Positions 53,357 through 60,979 of a DNA stretch of 64,000 nt are shown here, in pieces. The stretch comes from Acidobacteriota bacterium (lineage in GTDB: Bacteria > Acidobacteriota > Thermoanaerobaculia > Multivoradales > Multivoraceae): positions 82,645-146,644 of the forward strand of contig JAPPFP010000020.1 in NCBI GenBank assembly GCA_028877275.1. The letters run 5' to 3'. The notes beneath the pieces are model-generated. The model was not told the origin of the DNA. It did not search any database and was given only the letters and a program-made list of their open reading frames with translations. The position numbers were made by a program, and so were the translations under genes. How positions within the stretch are numbered: position 1 is the first letter of the stretch; each line of letters begins with the position of its first letter.

Positions 53357-53797
53357 CTAGTGTGCGACGTGCCCCTCGGGTTCCCGATCACTCTCACCCT
53401 GAGCCGACTCGACCATCGCGGGCTCTCCGGTGGCGGGGGGCCGGGAGGGCTTCGACTGCATCGTGCACTGGCCCTGGAAGAAGGCGCCGCTTTCGATAAC
53501 GAGGACAGGAGCGTTGATCTCCCCCTCAACCCGTCCCTTGGCGCCGATCTCGGTCCGTCGCGTGGTCTCGACCCGCCCCTCGAGACGGCCCGATACATGG
53601 AGTTCGCCCACAGCGACGACGCCTTCCACGACACCGCCCTCGCCGATGATCAACTGGCCTTCCGATTCCACGGTGCCCTTGAACCGTCCATGCACCCGGA
53701 AGGTGTTCTCGAATCGCAGTTCTCCCTGGACCTCGCAGCCGGTATCAAGAAGGCCATTCACTTCTCCGGGGGAGCCGGTTCTCGAGGTTTTCGACAT
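53357..53797 (-). CDS. bactofilin
   Basis: This 146-residue protein has the bactofilin beta-helix: repeated G-x(3)-G strands with GELRFENTFRVHGRFKGTV, GQLIIGEGGVVEGVV and GELHVSGRLEGRV (positions about 24-85), flanked by unstructured tails. Bactofilins polymerise into cytoskeletal filaments without nucleotide; some position ParAB-parS complexes, as in Myxococcus. The gene is 23 nt downstream of parB, which supports such a link here. Confidence 0.9.
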   Translation of the reverse strand: MSKTSRTGSPGEVNGLLDTGCEVQGELRFENTFRVHGRFKGTVESEGQLIIGEGGVVEGVVAVGELHVSGRLEGRVETTRRTEIGAKGRVEGEINAPVLVIESGAFFQGQCTMQSKPSRPPATGEPAMVESAQGESDREPEGHVAH

Positions 53798-53820
53798 AGC
53801 TCAGCACGCTCCGACGTTGG

Positions 53821-54696
53821 TCACTCCGCCGACAGCCGTTCGTACAACCGAATCAGCTCCGGCTCGGAGTGGAAGTGGATCTTGAGTACGCCGCCGCCAC
53901 GGGCGCGGCGGCTGATTTCGACTCGGGTCTGTAGTCTACGCGTCAATCGCTCCACCGCGTGCGCGGTGTCGGGGTCGCTCTCGCCAGCCGTGGCTGCCGC
54001 AGCACGTTTCTTCCGCGGCCCGGAAGAGACGATCCGCTCCAACTCGCGGGCACTGAGCGATTCCCGTTCGGCCCGCGCCGCCAGTTCGACCTGGTTCTTC
54101 TCGTCTCCAAGCGACAGGAGCGGACGGGCCTGACCCGCGGTCAGCGCTCCCGAACGGATCCGTTCCTGGACGGCGTCGGGCAAGCGCAACAGCCGCAACG
54201 AGTTCGCGACCGCGGCCCTGCTGCGGCCCACGCGGTCGGCGATCTCCTGCTGCGACAATCCGAATTCCTCGCCCAACGCCCGAAACGCCTCGGCCTCTTC
54301 CAGCGCGTTCAGATCGGCACGCTGCAGGTTCTCCACCAGCGCGAGTTCAAGGAGTTCGCGATCGCTCGCCACCTCGCGGAAGACGACAGGCACCGTCTCC
54401 AGTCCGGCCTTGCGGGCCGCGCGCCAGCGGCGTTCCCCGGCGACGATGCGATAGGCGCCGCCACCGTCGGGATCTCCCGTAACGACGAGAGGCTGAAGCA
54501 CTCCGCGCCTGGCGATGGAGCCGGCGAGATCCGCCAGCTCGGCATCATCGAACCGGTCGCGCGGCTGGCGACTGTTCGGCTCGAGCTGAGCGACGGGCAA
54601 CTCCCGAACGGCGCGCGGTGCGGTCGGGGGAAGGGCGCCGCTATCGGCGAAGAGGGCATCCAGTCCACGGCCCAGTCCCGGGCGCCGGCCGCTCAT
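53821..54696 (-). CDS. parB: chromosome partitioning protein ParB
   Basis: This 291-residue protein has the GLGRGLDALF start that contacts ParA, the CTPase motif region IVAGERRWRAARKAG, ENLQRADLNALEEAEA, the helix-turn-helix SQQEIADRVGRSRAAVANSLRLL (abridged) and a C-terminal dimerisation domain. It loads on parS as a CTP clamp. ATGA overlap with parA. Two parS sites lie 1.4 kb upstream. Confidence 0.95.
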   Translation of the reverse strand: MSGRRPGLGRGLDALFADSGALPPTAPRAVRELPVAQLEPNSRQPRDRFDDAELADLAGSIARRGVLQPLVVTGDPDGGGAYRIVAGERRWRAARKAGLETVPVVFREVASDRELLELALVENLQRADLNALEEAEAFRALGEEFGLSQQEIADRVGRSRAAVANSLRLLRLPDAVQERIRSGALTAGQARPLLSLGDEKNQVELAARAERESLSARELERIVSSGPRKKRAAAATAGESDPDTAHAVERLTRRLQTRVEISRRARGGGVLKIHFHSEPELIRLYERLSAE

Positions 54697-55454
54697 CGGG
54701 GACGGCGGCCCGCCAGTTCGTGCGCCAAACTCAGGTACGCCTGTGAACCCTTGCTCTTGATGTCGTACTGCAGGACCGGCATACCGTAACTTGGGGCTTC
54801 CGCGAGGCGAACGTTGCGCGGGACGATCGTATCGCAGACGATCGATCCGAAGTGCTTGCGCACTTCCTGCGCCACGTCCCGCGACAGGTTCGTGCGATCG
54901 TCGTACATGGTCAGCACGACGCCGGCGATTTCCAGCTCGGGCCGGCCCAGTTCGCGCACCCGTTGCACGGTCGCCAGCAGCTCGCTGATCCCCTCGAGCG
55001 CAAAGTACTCGCACTGGAGCGGCACGATGACCGCGTCGGCGGCGAACAGCGCGTTCAGGGTCAACCGCCCGAGCGCGGGAGGACAATCGACGAAGATCCG
55101 TTCGTACTCGCCATCCAGCGTCTCGAGCGAGGAGAGGAGCCGCCGGATCCAGTGCTGATCGTGCTGCAGGCCGAACTCGGCACCCACCAGGTCCCGGTTG
55201 GCCGGCAGCAGATCGAGAAAAGGGAAACCGCTGGCGACGATCACGTCCCCCGCGCTCGCCTCGCCCGACAGCACGTCGAACAGTGTCGGCGGCCGGCCCG
55301 ACCAGCCCACGCCGCGGCTCGCATTGCCCTGCGGGTCACTGTCCACCAGCAACACCTTGCGCTCCATCGCGCCGAACGCCGCCGCCAGGTTGACCGCCGA
55401 TGTCGTCTTGCCGACGCCGCCCTTCTGGTTGGCGACCGCCAGGACGTCAGCCAC
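54693..55454 (-). CDS. parA: chromosome partitioning ATPase ParA/Soj
   Basis: This 253-residue deviant Walker ATPase has ANQKGGVGKTTSAVNLA, LLVDSDPQGNASRG, FVDCPPALG and VVLTMYDDRTNLS. It moves or positions ParB-parS complexes on the nucleoid. The GTG start lies inside the end of rsmG (8-nt overlap). No N-terminal DNA-binding extension is present, as in chromosomal ParA. Confidence 0.95.
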   Translation of the reverse strand: MADVLAVANQKGGVGKTTSAVNLAAAFGAMERKVLLVDSDPQGNASRGVGWSGRPPTLFDVLSGEASAGDVIVASGFPFLDLLPANRDLVGAEFGLQHDQHWIRRLLSSLETLDGEYERIFVDCPPALGRLTLNALFAADAVIVPLQCEYFALEGISELLATVQRVRELGRPELEIAGVVLTMYDDRTNLSRDVAQEVRKHFGSIVCDTIVPRNVRLAEAPSYGMPVLQYDIKSKGSQAYLSLAHELAGRRPR

Positions 55455-56094
55455 GGCGAAGCGGCCGGAGGCAGAGAATCCGCCGGTGCGGGCTGTCAGG
55501 AAGTCTCATCTCTTGTTCCACGGCACAGGTATCCGACAGACCGGTCGCAAGGCGCCGGCCGGCCCACACCACGAGGCGTCCCTCATCCGGCAACGCTTCC
55601 ACCAGGCGAGCCATCGTGGGCTCCGGGAGCCGAAGGCCACGAATCGTCGCGCACTCTACCGCCCCCCCAAGTCGCAAGGCGAGATCCGCATCGAACCGCT
55701 CCCTGACGACCCAAACATTGGGCAGACCCAGTTCTCGTGCTGCCTCCGCCAGAAATGCGGCTTTCCGCTCGCGCGCCTCGACCAGAGTCACCGGCCGCTC
55801 GGGATGAAGCGCCGCGAGCACCAGGCCCGGGAATCCGGCGCCACTGCCGATGTCGAGAAGCCCGGGTTCGCCGCTACCTCCCGCCGTCGAGGCTCGCCAG
55901 TAAGCCCTCGCCGCGATCGATTCCGCGTAGTGGCGACGAATCCACTCCCCGGGTTCCGCTTCGCCAACCAGCCGCACGACGCGGTTCCAGCGTTCCAGGA
56001 GCTCGGCATGGCACGCCAGCCGGTCGACCGCTTCCGGCGGCAGCTCGGTGCCGAACTCGCGTCGAAACAGGTGGAGATGTTTCACGTGAAACAC
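55447..56094 (-). CDS. rsmG: 16S rRNA (guanine527-N7)-methyltransferase RsmG
   Basis: This 215-residue methyltransferase has LLERWNRVVRLVG, the SAM motif LLDIGSGAGFPGLVLA, TLVEARERKAAFLAEAARELG (abridged) and TIRGL. The GTG at 56094 starts MFHVKH, the translation of a parS site; parS-encoded FHVKH at the RsmG N-terminus is a known arrangement. Longer in-frame starts exist but would add sequence made of a second parS site and low-complexity codons. Confidence 0.93.
   Translation of the reverse strand: MFHVKHLHLFRREFGTELPPEAVDRLACHAELLERWNRVVRLVGEAEPGEWIRRHYAESIAARAYWRASTAGGSGEPGLLDIGSGAGFPGLVLAALHPERPVTLVEARERKAAFLAEAARELGLPNVWVVRERFDADLALRLGGAVECATIRGLRLPEPTMARLVEALPDEGRLVVWAGRRLATGLSDTCAVEQEMRLPDSPHRRILCLRPLRRG
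56078..56093. promoter_or_regulatory. parS: parS site 1
   Basis: TGTTTCACGTGAAACA is a perfect match to the canonical 16-bp ParB-binding palindrome. It lies within the first codons of rsmG. Confidence 0.97.
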
Positions 56095-56115
56095 CTGTGG
56101 GGGTGTTGGGGGAGA

Positions 56116-56131
56116 TGTTTCACGTGAAACA
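56116..56131. promoter_or_regulatory. parS: parS site 2
   Basis: TGTTTCACGTGAAACA occurs a second time, 38 bp from the first, just upstream of rsmG. Confidence 0.97.
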
Positions 56132-56197
56132 GTGGATTCTCGTCCCTGAGCGCTTCCGTGCCATCCTCTGGCGAGGCTACTCTCTCCCACAGTCGTC

Positions 56198-56272
56198 GCC
56201 GGCCTCACGGCCGGCGCGGTTGCCTAGCCGCCTCCGGCGGCAAGCGGGCCAGAAGACCCGCGCACCCAGAGC
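56198..56272 (+). repeat. REP-like palindromic repeat, copy 5
   Basis: GCCGGCC-TCAC-GGCCGGC (56198-56215) is followed by GCCGCCTCCGGCGGC, then GCGGGCC-AGAA-GACCCGC and the tail GCACCCAGAG. It is the same subtype as the copy at 38971. Confidence 0.75.
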
Positions 56273-56370
56273 ACTGCCATCAATGCCGCCTAGCGCCCTA
56301 CTGCAGTTGGGTTGCAGTGCCTAGTTGGGCATGGGAGCGAGGCTGGCGCCTCGCACGATCTTCCTCAAGG

Positions 56371-56400
56371 CCGGCGAGGACGCCGGCGCACCCAGTGTGG
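56371..56400 (+). repeat. REP-like palindromic repeat, copy 6
   Basis: GCCGGC-GAGGAC-GCCGGC is followed by the tail GCACCCAGTGTG. With copy 5 and element B it fills the 580-bp gap between rsmG and jag, where mnmE often lies in other bacteria. No gene is seen in that gap. Confidence 0.7.
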
Positions 56401-56480
56401 GCCGCCGTACAGGCCCGTTGCAGCTATTCACTGTCGAGCGCCGTGCACTGCGTGCAGCGTCCCGTCTGGAACTGCCTCCA

Positions 56481-56661
56481 GTCTGCCGCAGAGGCCCGAG
56501 GGGAGGGTCCCCAGCGGGCTGGAGGCAAGCGTCTCCCGAGACCGTCACCTCGACCGACGACCTGCCGCAGCGCAGCCGACCGAAGCGAGCGCTGACCCCC
56601 CACCTACCAAGAGAGCGTGAGCGTCCGCTGGGGACCCTCCCCTCGGGCCTCCGCGGCAGAC
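56481..56661 (+). repeat. structured inverted-repeat element B
   Basis: Arms of 37 bp (56481-56517 and 56625-56661, one mismatch) enclose 107 bp. The interior holds GGAGGCAAGCG (56521-56531), a GTCTC-CC-GAGAC hairpin, GCGCAGCCGAC (56570-56580) and GAGCGTCC (56619-56626). It is homologous to element A. The right arm ends 12 nt beyond the jag stop codon. Confidence 0.8.
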
Positions 56662-56673
56662 GGGTGCGCGTCG

Positions 56674-57462
56674 CTACTGCAGGCGGATGCTGACGCGTTT
56701 GAAGTAGCCGTTGCCCTGGCTTTCGGTTTCGACGTCCGGGTCGTCGGCCAGGGTCAGGTGGACGATGCGGCGGTCGGCCGGGTTCATGGGCCGCAGGGTG
56801 CGGGTGCCGCCGCGGCGGACGACCTCCTCGGCCACGCGGCGGGCGAGGCCTCTCAGTCGCTCTTCCTTCTTGCGCTGATAACCGCCGCTATCCAGACGGC
56901 ACGGGACGATCCGTCCAACCTGGCCGTACATGACGCGCGGCAGAAGGTGCTGGAGCGCCAGCAGGACCTGGCCTTCGTCCTCGACGAGCAGCTCCTCGTC
57001 CACGCCCTCGATCTCGACCTCCAACCTCTCGTCGGTCAGGACCATCTCCGCGGAAACCTCGAGATCGGCCAGTTCCAGAAGCTGATTCAGCGCAGCCTGC
57101 GCGATCGAGAGAATCTCCTCGGAGGTCTGCCCGGGCGGCTCCGCCTCAACAGACTCCGTCGCATCCTGCTCCGGCGGCGACGCTGGCGCGGGCTCCTCGG
57201 CGGCGGGCACCGTCGCTTCGACGACAGGCTCGACCAACACTTCGGCGGGACCATCGCTCTCGACGGCACCGCCGTCAACGCTCCCACCGACGCTGGCCGG
57301 GTCGACGCGAATCACCACCCGCCGGTGCTTCACGAAGCCGTGCCGTTTCTCCACCCGGTCGAACACGATCTGCTCCGGCGACACGCCGAAGTGGTTCGCG
57401 GCCGCCAGGATGGCCCGGGATTCGGTTTCTCCCGAAAAGAACATGCTGTTCATCGCACTCAT
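56674..57462 (-). CDS. jag: RNA-binding protein Jag/KhpB
   Basis: This 262-residue protein has a Jag_N domain (FFSGETESRAILAAANHFGV, residues 8-27 onward), an acidic linker (residues 55-120), a KH-like domain and a C-terminal R3H domain with RRIVHLTLADDPDVETESQG (abridged). Jag/KhpB binds small RNAs and mRNAs and affects cell division in Gram-positives. It follows yidC, as is usual. The ATG at 57453 is an alternative start. Confidence 0.92.
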   Translation of the reverse strand: MSAMNSMFFSGETESRAILAAANHFGVSPEQIVFDRVEKRHGFVKHRRVVIRVDPASVGGSVDGGAVESDGPAEVLVEPVVEATVPAAEEPAPASPPEQDATESVEAEPPGQTSEEILSIAQAALNQLLELADLEVSAEMVLTDERLEVEIEGVDEELLVEDEGQVLLALQHLLPRVMYGQVGRIVPCRLDSGGYQRKKEERLRGLARRVAEEVVRRGGTRTLRPMNPADRRIVHLTLADDPDVETESQGNGYFKRVSIRLQ

Positions 57463-57478
57463 CGCTGCTGCCCTGCCC

Positions 57479-59218
57479 TCACTTCTTCTTCGTCTCGGTC
57501 GCCTGCACGGCCGGTTCGCCGCCCAGGTAACCCCTCTTCTTCAGTTGGTTGTAGACACCGGTCTGCACGATGCCCAGGATGTTGTTCGTCAGCCAGTAGA
57601 GAACCAGGCCGCTGGGGAAGCTGAACGAGAAGATCGTGAACCAGATCGGCATCGTGTTGATGATCAGCTTCTGGGTCCTGTTCGCAGGCGGTGGCAACAT
57701 CCGCTGCTGGAGGAACTGGGACGCTCCCATGACCAGGGGCAAGACGTAGATCGGATCCGGCAGCGCCAGGTTTCCGATCCACCCGAGCCAGGCGGCATCC
57801 CAGAGTTCGACCGCCTCGCTCAGGAGACGGAAGAAACCGAAGAAGACGGGCATCTGGAACAGGATCGGCAGGCAGCCGCTGGCCGGGTTCACGCCTTCCT
57901 CCCGGAACAGCGCCTGAATCTCCTCGTTCATCTTGCGCTGCTGGTCCATGCGGGGACGGCCCTTGCCGTCCTTGAGCTTGGGCCGGTACTTGGCGCGGAT
58001 CGCCTCCATTCGCGGATTCAGCTTCTGGATCCGCTGCATGGAGACCTGACTCTTGTGCGTCAGCGGGAACAGAACGAGCCGGATCAGCACCGTCATCAGG
58101 ACGATGCTCCACCCGTAGTTCGCCACGATGTTGTCGTAAATCCAGCGTAAACCGAACTGAAGCGGGCGGGAGATGACGCCGAAGAAGCCGTAGCGCACCG
58201 TCTTCTCGAGGCGCACGCGCATGGCCGCCAGCGCGTCGTACTGCTTGTCGCCGAAGTAGGCTCGTCCGGCGAGCTGGCCGCCCGAGGCTTCGAGCACCAG
58301 CATGAGGTCGCGGGTCAGGTCTTCCGTCGTAACGTCGCCTGCCTCGAGCAGGGTGAAGCCGCGGAGACTGCCGTCGCTCTCGTCCAGGTTGGCCACGGGC
58401 AGCGCCTGAACCGCGCCCCGCGCCCCCGACGGTATGACGGCGGTGATGAAGTACCGGTCCTCGAGCGCCACCCAGCGCGCGCCTTCGCCAAGTTGCTGCG
58501 GATCTTCCGCCCGGCGCGGCTCGAGAGAGTCCATATCGCCGCCCGCGAACCACGTCGCGGCCCGCCGTTGCTGGCTCGATAGCCGGCTCTCGAGTTCCTC
58601 CACGGTCGGGTTCCGGATGCCGGGACCGAGCACGAGGCCCCAGGCGTCGCCCGGCGACTCGACCTCGTAGAGGAAGGTCAGGCCGCCGCTTTGAGCGTTC
58701 ACCGCCGGAATGTGGAACGTCTTCGTCGCCGAGCCGCGGTCCCCGCTGTAGCGGAAGACGACCCGCTCGTCACCGTTCTCCCTGGAACGCTCCACGACGA
58801 AGAGGGCCTCGTTGAGCGGTGAGGCCCGCTGCGGCCCCAACAGGCCGAAGGGATACGGCTGGCCCGGGTCGCGCCTGCGCACCAGTTCGACGGGCTCGGC
58901 GCCGTCCGGGCGAGCCAGCTCGAAGGACAGCAACTGGGCGCCCCGGTTCGTGAACTCGAGTCGGGCGTTGCCGGACTCGATGACCACCCTCTCCTCCAGC
59001 GACGCTTCCACGCGTTCGAAGACCGACGCCGGTTCCGATGCGGTCTCGGCCGGTCTCACCGGAGCCGGCGCGGTCTCCGTCTGCGTTGCCGGCGCTCCCT
59101 CTCCGACCACGACCGGTGTCCGCTCCACCGGCGGTGGCGGCGGGGCGATGAACGTGGACCAAAGGAGGAGAACGCCGAGCGACAGCAGCGCCGCCAGGAG
59201 GAGTCTGCGGTTGTCCAT
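57479..59218 (-). CDS. yidC: membrane protein insertase YidC
   Basis: This 579-residue protein is the Gram-negative form: an N-terminal membrane anchor (residues 5-25), a large periplasmic beta-sandwich domain (residues about 60-350), and the conserved insertase core with the groove Arg region WSIVLMTVLIRLVLFPLT, GCLPILFQMPVFFGFFRLL and a last segment NNILGIVQTGVYNQL. It ends with a basic tail. It inserts membrane proteins alone or with SecYEG. Confidence 0.96.
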   Translation of the reverse strand: MDNRRLLLAALLSLGVLLLWSTFIAPPPPPVERTPVVVGEGAPATQTETAPAPVRPAETASEPASVFERVEASLEERVVIESGNARLEFTNRGAQLLSFELARPDGAEPVELVRRRDPGQPYPFGLLGPQRASPLNEALFVVERSRENGDERVVFRYSGDRGSATKTFHIPAVNAQSGGLTFLYEVESPGDAWGLVLGPGIRNPTVEELESRLSSQQRRAATWFAGGDMDSLEPRRAEDPQQLGEGARWVALEDRYFITAVIPSGARGAVQALPVANLDESDGSLRGFTLLEAGDVTTEDLTRDLMLVLEASGGQLAGRAYFGDKQYDALAAMRVRLEKTVRYGFFGVISRPLQFGLRWIYDNIVANYGWSIVLMTVLIRLVLFPLTHKSQVSMQRIQKLNPRMEAIRAKYRPKLKDGKGRPRMDQQRKMNEEIQALFREEGVNPASGCLPILFQMPVFFGFFRLLSEAVELWDAAWLGWIGNLALPDPIYVLPLVMGASQFLQQRMLPPPANRTQKLIINTMPIWFTIFSFSFPSGLVLYWLTNNILGIVQTGVYNQLKKRGYLGGEPAVQATETKKK

Positions 59219-59223
59219 CGGTT

Positions 59224-59478
59224 TCAGCTGCCCTTGGCGGCCTCGAGGCCCACGTTCCGCGGCGGCGGCAGGTCGATCCCGCCGCGTCCCAGAGGCTGGC
59301 AGCGCAGGAGCCTGCCAAGCGTCAACCACGTTCCCGCGATCAGACCGTGACTTCTGAACGCGAGCTGACCGTACTCGGAACAGGTCGGACTGAAGCGGCA
59401 AGCCCCCGGAAGCAATGGCGAAAGCCAACGCTTGTATCCCCGGAGCGCCGCCACGGCGAGCCTCAACAGCGGGTTCAT
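59224..59478 (-). CDS. yidD: membrane protein insertion efficiency factor YidD
   Basis: This 84-residue protein has RGYKRWLSPLLPGACRFSPTCSEYGQLAF (residues 14-42) and GRLLRCQPLGRGGIDLPP, the YidD signature with three conserved cysteines. It lies between rnpA and yidC in the usual order. Its ATG overlaps the rnpA stop (ATGA). Confidence 0.95.
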   Translation of the reverse strand: MNPLLRLAVAALRGYKRWLSPLLPGACRFSPTCSEYGQLAFRSHGLIAGTWLTLGRLLRCQPLGRGGIDLPPPRNVGLEAAKGS

Positions 59479-59894
59479 CGCCGAGACTTCCTGCGGCCGC
59501 GAGACCTGCCGCCGGGACCGCCCTGCCTTGCCACCGTCTCGAAGAGGCGGTCCAGCTCACGGTAGAACGTCCGGCGGTGCGCGGCGGCCGCACGCGGCTT
59601 CAGGTGCACGACCACGTCGACAGCCGCCAGGCGCTCTCGCCCGATGACCTGGCGGTAGTGCTCGCGCACCCGGCGGCGGAGCCGGTTGCGCGCGACGGCG
59701 CCACCCACCCGACGACCAGCGGTGAGTCCCAACCGAGCGTGGCCTACGTCGTTGCTTCGCACGTGGAAGACGGCGTACTCGCCGTGCAACCGCCGCCCCC
59801 GGCGGTAGACCTGCCGGTAGTCGCTACTCGACCGTATCCGCTCGGCCCCCTGCTCGAAGCCGGAAGCGCGAGCGGGGTTGCCCGACCGGCTCAA
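59475..59894 (-). CDS. rnpA: ribonuclease P protein component
   Basis: This 139-residue basic protein has the RnpA features SSDYRQVYRRGRRLHG, RLGLTAGRRVGGAVARNRLRRRVRE (abridged, the RNR motif) and HLKPRAAAA. It assists the catalytic RNA in tRNA 5' processing. The TTG at 59894 lies 2 nt after the rpmH stop and gives the expected length. Confidence 0.92.
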   Translation of the reverse strand: MSRSGNPARASGFEQGAERIRSSSDYRQVYRRGRRLHGEYAVFHVRSNDVGHARLGLTAGRRVGGAVARNRLRRRVREHYRQVIGRERLAAVDVVVHLKPRAAAAHRRTFYRELDRLFETVARQGGPGGRSRGRRKSRR

Positions 59895-59896
59895 TG

Positions 59897-60031
59897 TCAG
59901 ACCGTCAGCCGCTTGCGGCCCTTGCGGCGGCGGCGCGACAGGATCGCGCGACCGTGCCTGGTCCTCATCCGCAGACGGAAACCGTGCTTCTTCTTGCGAC
60001 GCCGATTGTTCGGCTGGTATGTCCTCTTCAC
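59897..60031 (-). CDS. rpmH: ribosomal protein bL34
   Basis: This 44-residue protein is the complete bL34: [20 protein letters not shown] and [18 protein letters not shown]. It starts at a GTG with AGGAGG 8 nt upstream. dnaA, often divergent from rpmH, is not here. Confidence 0.97.
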   Translation of the reverse strand: MKRTYQPNNRRRKKKHGFRLRMRTRHGRAILSRRRRKGRKRLTV

Positions 60032-60057
60032 GTTGCTTGCCTCCTTGGGGCGTGTGG

Positions 60058-60144
60058 CGGAGAGGGTGGGATTCGAACCCACGGATCGCGTGAACGATCA
60101 ACGGTTTTCGAGACCGCCCCATTCGACCACTCTGGCACCTCTCC
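60058..60144 (-). tRNA. tRNA-Ser (CGA)
   Basis: An 87-nt class II tRNA has acceptor GGAGAGG/CCTCTCC, discriminator G, anticodon stem GCGGT/ACCGT with loop CTCGAAA (anticodon CGA), a long variable arm and T loop TTCGAAT. CCA is not encoded. Confidence 0.96.
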
Positions 60145-60191
60145 CCGTTTGCCGGCCGCCCGGCACATCTCGTCCTCCACCGCCCTGGTCA

Positions 60192-60271
<80 letters not shown>

Positions 60272-60281
<10 letters not shown>

Positions 60282-60754
60282 TCAATCGAAAGCCCGCTCG
60301 ACCGTAGACGCCGGAAGAACGCGCGCAACAAAGCTGAGCTCTCCTCCGCCAGGACGCCGGAGCATACCGTGATTTGGTGATTCAGTCCTGGCTCGCGAAC
60401 GACGTTCCCCAGCGAGCCGCAGAAGCCGCCCTTCGGATCCCGGGCCCCGAACACGAGGCGGTCCACCCGTGCGTTGACCATCGCCCCCGCGCACATGGCG
60501 CACGGCTCGAGCGTCACGTACACCGAGCAGCCGTTCAGCCGCCACCCCTCCTGCCCGGCCGCCGCCTCCGCCAGAGCGATCATCTCGGCGTGCGCCAGCG
60601 GGTCTCCCCAACTCTCCCTCCGGTTGTGACCGCGGCCGACGACCACGCCGTCGCGGACCACGACGGCTCCCACCGGAACCTCGCCGGCCGTCGCGGCCAG
60701 CCGGGCTTCATCGAGGGCCAGCTCCATGGCGGTCCGATCGTCCAAGCCGCTCAC
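60272..60754 (-). CDS. tadA: tRNA-specific adenosine deaminase TadA
   Basis: This 160-residue deaminase has the zinc motif HAEMIALAEA and PCAMCAGAM, and GARDPKGGFCGS. It converts A34 to inosine in tRNA-Arg(ACG), which is encoded at 21941-22014. The GTG start is followed by SGLDDRTAMELALDEARLA. The stop codon lies within the 5' acceptor strand of tRNA-Ser(GGA). Confidence 0.95.
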
Positions 60755-60829
60755 GCTAGCAGCCGCCCGGGGCCGGATTCACTGGTACGATGGCCTTCGG
60801 TTCCCGCGGCGGCGAACAGGCTCGGGATC

Positions 60830-60957
60830 GAGAAGTGACCGAAGGGTTCGGGCCCTGTGTATCGAACGGCCCCGAACCTCGTCAGGCCCGGAAGGGAGCA
60901 GCGATAGGGTGTTCGTTTCGAGGGCGCAGTTCAGCCGGAACCCTTCAGTGACTTCTC
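60830..60957 (+). ncRNA. ffs: signal recognition particle RNA (4.5S type)
   Basis: The Ffh-binding domain IV hairpin GTCAGGCCCGGAAGGGAGCA is present at 60875-60896, with its GGAA tetraloop. The ends GAGAAGT (60830-60836) and ACTTCTC (60951-60957) pair, and GAAGGGTTC pairs with GAACCCTTC inside them. It lies just before dnaX, a common place. Confidence 0.95.
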
Positions 60958-60979
60958 AACCAGCCGCCCCGTTCAGGCC

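Noticed and set aside
57479..59593. Longer yidC reading from 59593
   Set aside because: The extension covers yidD and rnpA out of frame. The ATG at 59218 is followed at once by the YidC anchor helix.
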